Source of the DNA: Desmodus rotundus | Taxonomy: Eukaryota; Chordata; Mammalia; Chiroptera; Phyllostomidae | Direction: 5' to 3' | Assembly: GCF_022682495.2 (NCBI RefSeq) | Contig: NC_071391.1 | Span: forward strand, 125,841,896-125,905,895 | DNA: 64,000 nt | Shown: piece by piece, positions 11,545-22,075 of the stretch | Layout of the letters: each line of letters opens with the position of its first letter | Position numbering within the stretch: the first letter of the stretch is position 1 | Translations under genes and position numbers: made by a program | The notes under the pieces: model-generated | The model's input: the letters and a program-made list of their open reading frames with translations, nothing else | What the model was told of the DNA's origin: nothing | Databases searched by the model: none

Positions 11545-12112
11545 TCAGCCCCATCAAAGAATATAAAAGCAAAAATTCCTAGTAACTGAACCATGTACTT
11601 CCTTTACTACATTTGATAATAATTTCTGTGCCCTGGCCTTTTGAAGGGAGATGGAAATACCATTTCCTTCCATTTATTTAAAAATAATTAAGTAGATCAA
11701 ACTCAGTGTTGGATTTTGTGGAGCTGCATTTTTTCCTCCTATAATTAGAGAAGAAGTTTGTCTACATGTTCTACATGTGGAGCACAGGTACATATGGAGA
11801 ACACAAGAGTTGGAGAAAATATGGTCCTTCTCTTTCAATAACTTCTAGTCTAAAGAGACGATCTCCTTTGCTGGGAAGAAAGATCACAACTGCTAGGGGA
11901 CAATGCACATATTATCAGCTTCTGAGGTCATCTGGCTAGACCATCCAATGTGAATCTGAACTCTAATCTGTGCCTATAAACTTTAATGGAAAAAACCCTG
12001 TACAACCTACATTTTCCATCAACTCTTAAATCTGTTGCCATTGCCATGTTATATGAAATGCTGAATGTTGAAGGTCATGGTAGCTTTTAGCCATTTAAAA
12101 AACTGCAGTGGA
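11545..12112. other. Unassigned interval
   Basis: AT-rich sequence with no recognised gene or repeat. Confidence 0.45.
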
Positions 12113-12335
12113 CACCCTGGTCAGTGTGGCTCAATTGGTTGGAGCGTCCAAAATGTCACAGGTTCAATCCCTGTGAGGGTGCCCGCCTAGGTTGCTGGTT
12201 CGGTTCCTGGTCGGGGTGCTTACGAGAGGCAACACACAGATGTTTCTTGTATCAATGTTTCTCTCACGCCCTTCCCTCTCTCTAAAATCAATAAGCATGT
12301 CCTCAAGTGAAGATAAGAAAACAAAACAAACAAAA
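12113..12335 (+). mobile_element. Ves-related SINE with doubled B-box-like segment
   Basis: The head CACCCTGGTCAGTGTGGCTCAATTGG carries an A box. Two B-box-like motifs follow, GGTTCAATCCC at about 12162 and GGTTCGGTTCC at about 12197, separated by GTGCCCGCCTAGG. The body is ATCAATGTTTCTCTCACGC and the tail CTAAAATCAATAAGCATGTCC. The third SINE type in the window. Confidence 0.8.
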
Positions 12336-12399
12336 AACCTACAACGGGAAACTCATGGTGATAGTGAATCGTATTGATTTTGGGTTTGTTTTTATTTTA

Positions 12400-12905
12400 C
12401 AGTATCATTATTTTCTTTTTTAAAAACCGAGATAAACTCATGCACCATCAAATTCGCCATTTAAAGTGTACATTTCAATGGGGTTTTTTAGTACAAGGTT
12501 GTACAACTATCACCACTACCTAATTCCAAAAATTTTCATCACCCCAAAAAGAATCCCTGTACCTGTTAGCAGTCATGTACCACGACTCCCTTCCCCCAGC
12601 CCCGGCAACCACTAATCTCTCTTCTGTTGCTACAGATTTGCCTACTTGGGATATTCCATATGAAACAGAATCCTACAGTATGTGGCCTCTCGTGTCTGGC
12701 TTCTCTCTATAGGGTGATGTTTTCAAGGCGCATCCACGCCGTAGCAGGACTCAGTGCCCCATTCCTTTGTGCTGCTGGGTAATATCTCATTATATGGATA
12801 TACTACATTCTGTTTCTCCGTTCATCAGTTGACGGTCAGCTGGGCTCTTTCCAGTTTTTAAGGAAGCCTGATCTATGTTGTGTTCAAAGTTATTATAAAT
12901 GATCT
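12400..12905 (-). mobile_element. Old L1 3' end (L1M type), antisense
   Basis: The plus strand shows the common reverse complement of old L1 3' ends: AGTGTACATTTCAATGG, ACTATCACCACTACCTAATT, TTTCATCACCCCAAAAAG, CCCCGGCAACCACTAATC and ATGGATATACTACATTCTG. Heavily diverged and non-coding. Confidence 0.85.
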
Positions 12906-13879
12906 TCCCTGTCACCTGTCCTTCCCACGGAACTCCTGAGGAAGTGGTATACCCTGTTGTCACGGCGCAGTAAGGCAGTGAGTCCTGTGTTCTGTAAGGA
13001 TGAAATCAGCTGCATAGCTCTGGATGAATCACAGGAAGTCCCACAGCACAAAATTCCCCCCTGGGCATTTTTCTTGCTATGCAGGCAATGTAGCTATTAT
13101 CCCAAGCCTACCCCAGTGAGCCTGCCAGAATTCCCTTCCAGCCCCAGCTCCTGCAGAGAAAGCCCTTTGCAGCCCTCTGTTTCAGAGTTTATTCATAGCA
13201 GATGTTTTTTCACCCGGTCATTTGAAGCAAATGATTACCCTGTCCCAGCCTAAACATGAAGTAGGTGACCATTCCGGACTGGCCACACATGGAGCGTTGT
13301 GTGTGAGAGGAAGAGCAAAGATGATGGCCAGGAAAGAGTCCTTTTAATGATGTTGCCTGAAACCACATTACTCATTCACTCATCAGTCATTCTGTAAGTA
13401 TTTAGCCCTGCTGTGGCCTGGGCCCTGTACCACTTGCTGAAGACAAAAATGGAATGACTGGTTAATTTATTACAGTAACCAACCATTCCAGAATAAAGAG
13501 TGGACTCCTCTATTGGGTACGATACATAACCATTTCGTAAGAATTCTGAAGCAAGACTGTATCATGGACTTTGAAGGCAGGGACAAACCTCAAGTTTCTT
13601 CTAATTCATCCAGTGAAGTTTGTGTTACAGTTGCCACTGGTTGGCAAGAGTATTTTAAACTCAGGAAAACTCTTAAAAATCGATCTGTTGAGAGTAACTG
13701 GGTCAGTCATGTTCACCTAACAGAGCATGCTTCTGTCCATCCGGAAGGATTAACAACCGCTGAAGTAACACTTTGTCTGCTCCTAGTTGGCTCAGAGAGC
13801 TGAGCTTGGTTAGCTGGCTAACACGAGTAACGATACAATATTTTTTCCTTTTTGTTTTGCTTTATTTTTTTAAATCTGA
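12906..13879. other. Unassigned unique region
   Basis: No recognised gene or repeat. Single frames at 12957-13253 and 13513-13803 are isolated, lack splice or homology support and are not accepted. Confidence 0.4.
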
Positions 13880-14165
13880 AATCAAAAGCTATACCAGAGT
13901 CCTTGTAGAAAATTTGAAAACACAGAAACCACAAATAATATGTTAAAAGTACCTGCAATCTCCTATGTTCATACTGTGGTATGAATGTGTATAATCTATC
14001 CATATATTTTTTAAATATTGAATTACACTAGAGATACTATTTTGTAATCTACTTTTTCACTTACTACTATATTATGAGCATTTTCCTATGACATTAAATA
14101 TTCTTTCACAATTTTATTATTAACAGATGTACATTATTCTGTCACACAAATATACAAAAATATCT
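13880..14165. repeat. Ancient dispersed repeat (possible old L1 3' region)
   Basis: CCTTGTAGAAAATTTGAAAACACAGAAA, then GTAATCTACTTTTTCACTTAC and TGAGCATTTTCC, with TTAAATATTCTTTC, forms a pattern I recognise from an abundant old mammalian repeat. Related fragments of its left part occur at about 22275-22400 and 34125-34200. The family name is uncertain and the orientation is not assigned. Confidence 0.5.
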
Positions 14166-14189
14166 TTCATCCCTGCACCTCCCACCATT

Positions 14190-14219
14190 ATATATATATA
14201 TATATGATATATATATCTT
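14190..14219. repeat. (TA)n tract
   Basis: Alternating TATATA broken once by GA, about 30 bp. Confidence 0.85.
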
Positions 14220-14267
14220 ATTGTAGCCTTATAAAACTGGGTATAACAGTTTTTAAAATCTTTAGTA

Positions 14268-14485
14268 GCCCTGACTGGTGTGGTTCAGTGGGTTCTGCGT
14301 CATCCCACAAAGCAAAAGGTCAAGGGTTTGATTCCCAGTGAGGGCATGTGCCCAGGTTGCAGGCCAGGGCCCTGGTTATAGGGCGTGCAAGAGGCAACTG
14401 ATTAGTATTTATCTCGTACATCAATGTTTCTCTCCCTCTCTTTCTCCCTCCCTTCCCCTCTCCCTAAAAATAAGTAAATAAAAAA
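14268..14485 (+). mobile_element. Ves-type SINE
   Basis: Head GCCCTGACTGGTGTGGTTCAG, B box GGTTTGATTCCC, the TTGCAGGCCAGGGCCC middle, CATCAATGTTTCTCTCCC and a CTCTCCCTAAAAATAAGTAA tail. Full-length, moderately diverged; no clear duplication. Confidence 0.88.
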
Positions 14486-14984
14486 CCAGTGTGTGGGGTC
14501 TGAACGGCCATGGGCCACATAACTGCCAAGGCCACATGGCTATGGAGAGAGGATGCATATGCAGGGTGTGAGCGCAGGTCATAAGCGAGAGAGCGAGCTT
14601 CTTTGTTTCCCTGGGATTATATTAGCTAGGATTTCGGAAAGACCAGAAGTTTTCTCAAAATGACCAACCAACTTCCCAAGCTTTCACAAGCTTTGGATTG
14701 GTGTACACCCCCTAGTTAGACTGACAGGCCTCCATGGTCCAGCACCTCCCCCCCCCCCCACATCCCCAGCAATCTGGTGTGGGAGGGGGAAGGGAGGAGT
14801 GTTAATCCCCTTGGTGGAGCAATACTGTAATTTCCTGGGGTGTGAATCTGTAGCTTCCTGGCTAAGCAAACAGGTTTATGCTCCCCATTTTATTAAGCTA
14901 GATGTCTAAGTCCCTTTGCTCTCCCCTTTTTAAAAAAATTAATAATTAATTAAATACCAACAGTAACAGTGGTACCATGACCTT
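14486..14984. other. Unassigned interval with a C-tract
   Basis: Contains a homopolymer C run near 14748-14759. No gene or repeat is recognised. Confidence 0.4.
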
Positions 14985-15480
14985 GTCAAGGAAGAAAAAC
15001 TTTCCCTCTCCCCTTTTAGGTTCAAAGTTTTGGGGGCCTGTGAATTAAACTGACAAGATAGATTATCAAGAGAAAAGATGGATTTTGATCAGGTATGTAT
15101 GGGAGTTCACAAAGAAATGGGATTCAAAGGTGTGGTTAGAATTTGTGGTTTATATCCCACCATAAGAGATGAAGGGCAGAGGGAGAAGTGCGTGGTATGG
15201 GAAAGATAAGTGGGCCCTTAAGAGAGTGAATGAGAAATATGATAATTTTGTGACAATGTCTGGCCATGGTGTTGACTTCTCTCCAAAGATTAAGGTTGCC
15301 TCTGGAAAGGGGATTTATGACAATTGAGTTTTTCTCAGTTATTTTTTTGAGGTTCTGTTTTTAGGCAGACAAGGGATTTCAGGAAATCAAAATATTTCCA
15401 TTCCAACTTAAAATATTTTTATACCATAGTCACAGAGGCTTAAAAGAGGGCCCCTTTAATCTTGTCATAGTCAGAGCCTC
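14985..15480 (-). mobile_element. ERV1-like LTR remnant, minus strand
   Basis: The reverse complement of the left end gives the terminal U5 pattern: TCTTGATAATCTATCTTGTC, a TTAATTCACAGGCCCCC block, then AACCTAAAAGGGGAGAGGG. This is the typical end of mammalian ERV1 LTRs. The same left edge recurs at 17188. The right boundary is approximate. No retroviral coding sequence was seen beside it. Confidence 0.5.
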
Positions 15481-15828
15481 CGAAGTTCTTACAATCATGA
15501 GTAGGCTGTCAGTGATGGGGTGTTGCAGAGATAAATTACTCAAGAATTTGAGAATGGAGGAATTGAGGTTGCTCCAGCTGGTGAACTGTAAACCCTGTGA
15601 CTAATGGATCTGACAACAGATATGCAAAGTCACTGAAAAAGGCTCAGCTGGCCAACAGGACTTGTCTACAACCTGATTTAATATATTAACATATCTAAAG
15701 AAGGAATGTGCCACTTGGAAAGAGGGCTGAGTTTTCCCCTCCCAAGTAATTACTTTACCTTTAAAGCACATGTCCCACAAATGTTTATGAGTTTGAACTG
15801 GAATAGAAATGAATAAAACTTCCATTTA

Positions 15829-16040
15829 TTGACCACCAGATGCCAGACCTCATGCTAAAGGTCTTTAGCACATTATTTCATTTGAGTCTCACAGTAGCTT
15901 GAAGCCAGTCTTATTAATTCTGTTAACAAATGTGTAGGGAGACAAATGTGTTATTCAAATGACAGCCCCAGCAATCAGGTGACAGAGCTAAAACCACTCC
16001 CAGAATCCAAACCCCTGTCCCTCACACTGTGGGAGGCCAT
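15829..16040 (-). repeat. MIR SINE, minus strand
   Basis: Antisense MIR: TTATTGACCACCAGATGCCAG, ATTATTTCATTTGAGTCTCACAG, then CAGGTGACAGAGCTAAAACC and ATCCAAACCCCTG. Ancient and degenerate. Confidence 0.7.
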
Positions 16041-16279
16041 TCTCCACTCTAGGTGTCCTTCACCTGGAGCTTGAGAGGTTTTACTCAGGTGCTCCTACCC
16101 AAACTTCTGGCGGGGAACCACAGGGCTGGAAAATAAACCCAGCTCTCCTGCCTCCCCCTGGGATGGCCCACAAGAACATAAACCTTTCAGGTCTGCAGCC
16201 TCTAAGATGCCTCACACCCAGGAGATGTCAGACCCCAGCATCACTGGAGGAAAAGCAGAAAGTCCCTCTCTGAGCCCTG

Positions 16280-16450
16280 ATTCTGCAAAGCACTACCTGG
16301 GTGATATGGGAGAAGTCTCTATGCCTCTCTGGCCCTAATTTTCATTTTAAAATGAAAGCAGTAAGCCAGATCACATGTCAGCACTTCCATCCTGGGATTA
16401 TGTCGGAGAACAAAAAGGGTAAAAGCTCCATAAGGGTAGAGGCTGCAAGG
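16280..16450 (+). repeat. MIR SINE fragment
   Basis: Sense MIR core: GCACTACCTGGGTGATATGGG, TCTCTATGCCTCTCTGG, then TTTCATTTTAAAATGAAAGC. Degenerate. Confidence 0.55.
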
Positions 16451-16809
16451 AGAGAGACTGAGTTCTCACTGAAGTGCTTCCAATTCCAGCGATGGATCTA
16501 TTTTTAGATTCGATCCGGTTCTCTCATGCATGTTGCATGTTGCAGGATGGTTTTCTGGGTCAACCTTTCTCAAATAAACTGTCATTTAATCCATGATCAA
16601 GACAGTTGCCACGATAGAGTAACCACTTTGCTCACACCAGCATTAGTTATTTTGAGATTGCTTTGCCCCAGTTATACGACTAACCTTCAAAGACCTGTGA
16701 TGTGCAGGCTCCACGTGTCCCTGGTTTGAAAGAAGCATCTTGCATGGGGTGGTCCTCGTATGTCACGTGTGCAGTTTCTCCTCTACCTTTCATTCTGACG
16801 TTGACTCTC

Positions 16810-17180
16810 GCATTTTCTTCAGTGCCTACTTTGTGCTAAGAACTTAGAATACAATGGTGAGCAAAAATAGAACCCCTACCACCGAGAAGCTTATACTGGG
16901 GGAGGACATTAATCAATAGTCATACAAATTTTCATTGCAACTATAACCAGTGCTGCAAAGGAAAATTGCAGGATGCCCTGAGAGCCTAAAATTGGGAGGT
17001 CAAAGAAGGCTTCCTTTGGGAGGTGCTGTTTAAACTGCGTTCTGAAAATGAGTAGTAGTTAATAGGTGGCAAAGAAAGGGAAAAGCGTTCTTGGAAAAGA
17101 AAAGCGCATGGGCAGAGGTCTACAGAAGGAGCAATTATGAGACTAAAACGAAGCCAGTGTAGGGGAGTGTAAAGATCATG
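16810..17180 (-). repeat. L2 LINE 3' end, minus strand (left part)
   Basis: Antisense L2: GTGCCTACTTTGTGCTAAGAA, ACAATGGTGAGCAAAAATAG, CACCGAGAAGCTTATACTGG, AAGAAGGCTTCCTTTGGGAGG and GGAAAAGCGTTC. It continues after the LTR at 17740-17960, so the LTR inserted into a pre-existing L2. Confidence 0.72.
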
Positions 17181-17187
17181 AGAGCGT

Positions 17188-17740
17188 TGGAGAGGAAGAA
17201 CTTTTCCTCTACCCTCTTAGGTTTAGTGCTGGAGGCCTGTGAATTAAGCTAACAGGAGAAAAAAATTATTCATATGCATGAATGCATATTGAGCTTCAAA
17301 AGAAGTAGCTCAATAAATGGTTAAAGTTAGAAGTTTACATACTTAATTTAATAGTAAAAAGGAGGGGGGGAAGGGCCACTATGGAAAGAACAAGTAGGCT
17401 TCTTTACAAAAGACAAAGAGGTTTCCAGAAGAACAGTGGGAGATAAGAAAGTTTGTGAGAATGCTTGTTCATGCAGGCACAAGTAAGTGGGCTTTCTGAC
17501 TTCTTCAGGTTATGAAACTCCAGGAGAGGGGTTTGTGGTTGGTTTCCCCTTGGTCTCCTTCCCAGGAGTAACAGCCACCCTGAAGAGGGGATTGCGGCAG
17601 CCTCATTTCCCAGAAGATTCTCCTTTTAGTCAGATAGGGGAAGCTCCAAGAAGGCTTTTTTCCTGCATCTGTTAAATCCCACATGTCTTCATCTTAAAAT
17701 AATCTGCATACCAATTCTGGGGTCCTAAATGGATCCCCAC
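17188..17740 (-). mobile_element. ERV1-like LTR inserted in L2, minus strand
   Basis: The left edge GAGGAAGAACTTTTCCTCTACC, then CTTAGGTTTAGTGC, GGAGGCCTGTGAATTAAGC and TAACAGGAGAAA, is the reverse complement of an ERV1 LTR 3' terminus and matches the edge at 14985. The right edge ...GGATCCCCACA would be the 5' TGTGGGGATCC start in LTR orientation. About 550 bp is a normal LTR length. No target duplication could be fixed. Confidence 0.55.
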
Positions 17741-17960
17741 AGGGGCTGGTGCGAGGTGATGTGGGAGAGGAGGCAGCGGCTGGATGACACAGGAGGCTCT
17801 GTGAGTGTCATCCATTGTCTCAGAACAATGGGAAGAATTGCAGGGTTTTAAGCAGGAGAACTGCAGGATTGGATTTGCATTTGCTGAATTTGCGGTGCAT
17901 TTGAGTATTTCAAGAGCTGATGATGAATAGGCAACTAGCTGGATGTACCAGTTTGGAACT
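17741..17960 (-). repeat. L2 LINE 3' region, minus strand (right part)
   Basis: Antisense L2 continues: GAACAATGGGAAGAATTGCAGG, TTTTAAGCAGGAGAAC and the following GCAGGATTGGATTTGC, equivalent to the conserved 'ttgagcaggggagtgacatgatctga' part of L2 ORF2. Confidence 0.65.
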
Positions 17961-18122
17961 CAGAGGAGAGCTCTAAAGATCTTTGTATGAATCATCTATG
18001 TATAGGTGGTAATTATAGACCAATGTGGGGATGAGATTGCCTAAGGAGAGAATGTATAGGAACATAATGTTTCTTCCCACCCACCTGAAAGAAAGAGAGA
18101 GAGAGAAAGAAAGAAAGAAACA

Positions 18123-18345
18123 GCCCTGGCTGGTGTGTCTCAGTGGATTGAGCTCCTGACTGTGAACCAAAGGGTCACCTGTTCAACTCCCAACTGGGGC
18201 ACAGGCCGGGTTGTGGGCTGCGGGCCAGGTTCCCAGCCGGGGCTGTGGGAGAGGCTACCAATCTATTTTTCTCTCACACATTCACGTTTTTCTCCCTCTC
18301 TTTCTCCTTTCCTTCCCCTCTCTCTGAAAATAAAATCTTTAAAAA
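18123..18345 (+). mobile_element. Ves-type SINE next to a GAAA-rich tract
   Basis: Head GCCCTGGCTGGTGTGTCTCAG, B-box region CTGTTCAACTCCC, a TTGTGGGCTGCGGGCC middle, and a CTCCCTCTCTTTCTCC stretch before the A-rich tail. Preceded by GA/GAAA repeats (18088-18121) and followed by AAAGAGAGAAAGAACG, suggesting the target was a purine microsatellite. Confidence 0.88.
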
Positions 18346-18659
18346 GAGAGAAAGAACGAAATTGTAGGGAAGGAAGGATGGTTTACAGGAAAACAACCCA
18401 TTTTTAGATTTACAGATAGGACCTCTGTGAAACTGTAACCACGTTATTTCTATTACCTCAGTGCGACTCTGACCTTGGAGTTGTCTCCTGATCTGACAAG
18501 TGGGATTAAAAACCCCTTCTTCAGCTACTTTACAGGGACTGATGAAACTCAAATGAATAGGAATAATACAAAGTATTATAATAGTGTTACCTTGTATTAT
18601 TACTAATGTTATTATCATATCATTGTTGGCTAAGAAGGAAAGTGAAACAGAGAAAAACA

Positions 18660-18770
18660 ACATTTATTGTAAGCTTATCAAAATACCACACTGTGTCAGC
18701 CAATTTGCATTATTAATCCTCACTACAACTGTAACAAGGTAGGTACTAGATCCTGATTTACAACCCCCCC
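18660..18770 (-). repeat. MIR SINE fragment, minus strand
   Basis: ACATTTATTGTAAGC, ACTGTGTCAGCCAATTTGC and ATTATTAATCCTCACTAC, then AACAAGGTAGGTAC: antisense MIR. It ends at a C-run near 18762. Confidence 0.6.
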
Positions 18771-19199
18771 CCCACACACACACAGCCTTTTCAGCACAAA
18801 CAGCGCAATACACTCAGAGGGAATATCGCATATCATAGGGTCATGAAGGTGTGCCTGGGCCACTCCTCCAGGCAGATAACGCCGTTGTTCCAGCACCGGG
18901 GTTGGGGGTCGGGGAAGGAGGATGTCAGCCTGGGGCCCTGCTGCTTTGCTGCTGGGCATGCACACAGTTTGGCAAACGGTGTTTCACTATTTATTTACTC
19001 ATATATGTCATCACAGGGTTTTTGCATGAAGAATCGGTGGCTATTTATCTAATTGAATGAGCTGGAAATTTACAAAATTCCCATCATAGGCCTTGCACAT
19101 CAAATCCTATTACATCAAAGTTTTCCCAGGCCTCAGCCAACCAAATTTTCTATCTTTTAACAATTTTTCTTTTAGTATAGGGACAACCCTCAATGGAAC
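18771..19199. other. Unassigned interval
   Basis: A short CA run follows the C-tract near 18775. No gene or repeat is recognised. Confidence 0.4.
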
Positions 19200-19555
19200 A
19201 GCAAGGAAAAACCAGACAGTGTAGATGCGTGGTTACTCAACTAGGCACAGAGAGCCTTAAACACTACAGAGGACGTACAGGTATATAGAGTAAGCTCCAG
19301 TTCCTGCCGTCCATGAGCTTACACTCCAGATACCGTATAATAGCCATTCTACCAGACATTGCAAGGAAGAAATAGCTCCCCTTGCTTCAGAGGAAGGTCA
19401 GAGAGGTTACTGTGACTAGGGTAGTTGAAGACAGATTTGTAGGAGAGGAGTTGCTTGAGCTTTGAATAAAAGGCAGAGTTGCGATAGGTGTGTAGGAAAG
19501 CATTCCAAGCAGAGGGAACCACATGAATGGAGGCACAGAGGTCAGAACTGAGCAA
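19200..19555 (-). repeat. L2 LINE 3' end, minus strand
   Basis: Antisense L2: GTCCATGAGCTTACACTCCAG, then GGAAAGCATTCCAAGCAGAGGG and a GGAGGCACAGAGG block, corresponding to the conserved L2 3' part. Diverged. Confidence 0.62.
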
Positions 19556-19565
19556 GGCAGGTTTA

Positions 19566-19779
19566 GCCCTGGCTGGTGTGGCTCAGTGAATTGAGCAACG
19601 ACCAGCAAACCAGAAGGTCTCCAGTTCGATTCCCAGTGATGGACATGCCTGGGCTGTGGGCCAGGTCCCCAGTTAGGGACTTGTGAGAGGCAACCATGAT
19701 GTTTCTCTCCCTCTCTTTCTCCCTCCCTTCCTCTCTCTCTAAAAATAAAAAATAAAATCTTTTTAAAAATTTTTTAAGA
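19566..19779 (+). mobile_element. Ves-type SINE with target-site duplication
   Basis: Head GCCCTGGCTGGTGTGGCTCAG, B box AGTTCGATTCCC, CCAGGTCCCCAGTTAGGG and a (C/T)-rich body with AAAAATAAAAAATAAAATC tail. Duplications AAGGCAGGTTTA and AAGGCAGTTTTA (near 19554-19565 and 19780-19791). Inserted at the end of the antisense L2. Confidence 0.9.
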
Positions 19780-19906
19780 AAGGCAGTTTTAGGAGTAGGG
19801 ACAGGACTTGTCTGACAGGAGCAGGAGCGCATGCTGGGGAGCAACAGTTGGGCATGTGGCTTAGGAGCATATGGTAGGGGGTATTGCTTGCTGACTCAAC
19901 TTAGCC

Positions 19907-20354
19907 CAGGGTCCTCAGCCTGGATACTGTTGATATTTTGGGCCAGATTGTTCCTTCTGTGTGTGGGGTGGGTGTGGGGGGATGGGAACCTCCTGTGCAT
20001 TGTGGGATGGTTAGCAGCATTCGTAGTTTCTACCCACTGGATACTAGTAGAACCCTCACCCCCAGTTGTCCTCTTCACTCATTGTGACACAAAAAATATG
20101 TCTTTCAAGCATAGCTGGGTGACTCAGTTGGTTAGAGCGTTGTTCCGATACACCAAGGTTGTGAGTTCGATCCCAGTCAGGGCAAATACAAGAATCCACC
20201 AATGAATGCATAAATACAATAAGTGGAACAACAAATTGATCGCTCTTTCTCTCCCCTAAAATCAATTCTAAAATTTAATATTCTAAAAAATGTCTTTGCA
20301 CATTGCCAAATGTCCCCTGGGGGGCAAAACTGCTCATTGGGTTGGGAACCACTG
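19907..20354 (-). mobile_element. MER20 hAT transposon, minus strand, split by a SINE
   Basis: The left part ACTGTTGATATTTTGGGCC, TGTGCATTGTGGGATGG and CTACCCACTGGATACTAG, and the right part GCCAAATGTCCCCTGGGG and GGGTTGGGAACCACTG, are the two halves of MER20 in reverse complement. A second-family SINE at 20106-20284 separates them. MER20 is a non-autonomous hAT-Charlie element found across eutherians. Confidence 0.87.
20106..20284 (+). mobile_element. tRNA-derived SINE, second head family, nested in MER20
   Basis: CTCAGTTGGTTAGAGC (A box), GAGTTCGATCCC (B box), CAGTCAGGGCAAATAC, ATGAATGCATAAATAC and GTGGAACAACAAATTGATCG. Flanked by AAAAAATATGTCTTT (20091-20105) and AAAAAATGTCTTT (20285-20297), a duplication of MER20 sequence. 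Confidence 0.87.
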
Positions 20355-20694
20355 GGTTAAGGCATTGTGATAGCGCACATTATTTGTGTGTGATTTTTCT
20401 GAGGGTCTACAGGTCATCCACACACCATCGGGGCTCCCACGCTCAAGGCCCTGTGATGGAGCTGCAGGCAATAGAGAATTCAGCATCCTGTTGGACTCCA
20501 GGGTCCAACTTGGGTGGTGTCCTTCTTCACCAGCCCTACTTCAACATGCCTGGAGAATGCCCCTAAGAACAGAAGAACAGGTAAAATGCAGCAAGCCAAG
20601 AATTAACAAAGGTGGCCTGGAATCTAAGTGGAGACAAAACGCCTAAAACAAAGATATTAAACAAAAACACATGGGGAGCTCAGAAGGAATTTAA

Positions 20695-21395
20695 TTTTAA
20701 CGTCAAACTTCACACCCATTAGGGTGGTTATTATCTTTAAAAAAATAAAACAGAAAACAAATGTTTGCAAGAATGCATAGAAATGAAAACCCGTGTGCTG
20801 CCGGGGAAAACAGTATGGAGGCTCACCAAAATTAAAGCTATAAGTCCAGGTGATCCAGAAATTTTGCATCTGGGTATAAATCCAAAAGAGCTGGAAGAAA
20901 GGCTTCAAAGAGATTTCTGTACGCCGTGTTTACAGCAGCGTTGTTGGCAATAGCTAAAACGTGGAAGGGACCCAAGTGCCCGTTGACCAATGCATAGATG
21001 GCAAAACGTTGCACACAATAAAATATTATCCAGCCTTACAAAGGAAGGAATTCTGCCATATTGCTACAACATGGACGAATCTGAGGTGAAATAAGCCAAT
21101 CACACACACACACACAAAAAATGCTATATGATCCCACGAACATGAGGTGCTTACAGTAGCCAGACTCGTAGAGACGGTAGAACGGTGCTTGCCAGGGGCA
21201 CGGGAGCAGACGGAATGGAGAGGTTTTATCAGTGGGTACGAAGTTTCAGGTCTGCAAGATGAAAAGAGTTCTGCAGGTGGATGGTGATGGTTGCACAAAA
21301 TATGAATGTATTAACTGCCACTGAATGGTACACTTAAAAATGGTTGAAGATGGTAAATTTTATGTTGTGTGTATTTTGCCACAGTTTTTTTTTAA
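20695..21395 (+). mobile_element. Old L1 3' end, sense
   Basis: CACACCCATTAGGGTGG, AACAGTATGGAGGCTCACC, ATCTGGGTATAAATCC, TTGTTGGCAATAGC, AAGTGCCCGTTGACC and GGAAGGAATTCTGCCATATTGC are the ORF2 C-terminus and 3' UTR of an old L1. It ends with TTAAAAATGGTTGAAGATGG before a T run. A (CA)n run lies inside at 21099-21115. Heavily mutated; more diverged than the L1 at 10243. Confidence 0.85.
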
Positions 21396-21914
21396 GTGAA
21401 AAAAATTAACATCAAGAATGATGGGAAAATGTTCTATCTCCCTCTGAACCTTGAGCCCATTAGCAATAAAATGACACATGGTGATTGTCCCAGAGCTGGG
21501 CAGTGAAACGCTGGCCAAAGACACCTGGCATCAAGCCAAACAGGTCCCCTGATTAACGCCAGCTGGGATGTTGAGAGGCTGATGTGTTGTGTTCTTGCCC
21601 TTTGTTACAGGCAGTTTGTTGATATAAGATCTCTATGAAAATGTTTACCACTGTTCTGGATTTTCCTAATTAGAGTGTTTAGAACCACAAACTTCCCTGA
21701 GAAACTCTGATGTGGGGAATGGAATGCCATGGTCAGCGCTGGAATGGAGTTTGTGTGCAGCTGAGTGACCTCTTGGCGCCAAGCTTTCCCTCTTTTTGCT
21801 GGCCCTTCCGCAACTTGTTCCCTTCCAGTTTGGTCAGCTGGGCCCTAAGAAATATTAAAAATTTTTATTCTATTTCTGTAGGAATGAATATTTGAAACAC
21901 TAAATCTCCATTAT
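21396..21914. other. Unassigned interval
   Basis: No gene or recognisable repeat. Confidence 0.4.
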
Positions 21915-22075
21915 GATGATAGCAAACATTTACCCAGTATTTATTATCCTTAAAGGCGTCACCAGCCCAGCATGAGAGAGCCGAGGCTTGGAGATGTAGA
22001 AGGCCACACAGAGGGTAACCTGTGCACTGAGAATTCGAACCCGGTTCTGTGCATCTCCTGAATCCCTTTCATACT
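21915..22075 (-). repeat. MIR SINE, minus strand
   Basis: ATGATAGCAAACATTTACCC, then AGGCTTGGAGATGTAGAAGGCC and GAATTCGAACCCGG: antisense MIR with its conserved B-box complement. Degenerate. Confidence 0.7.
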
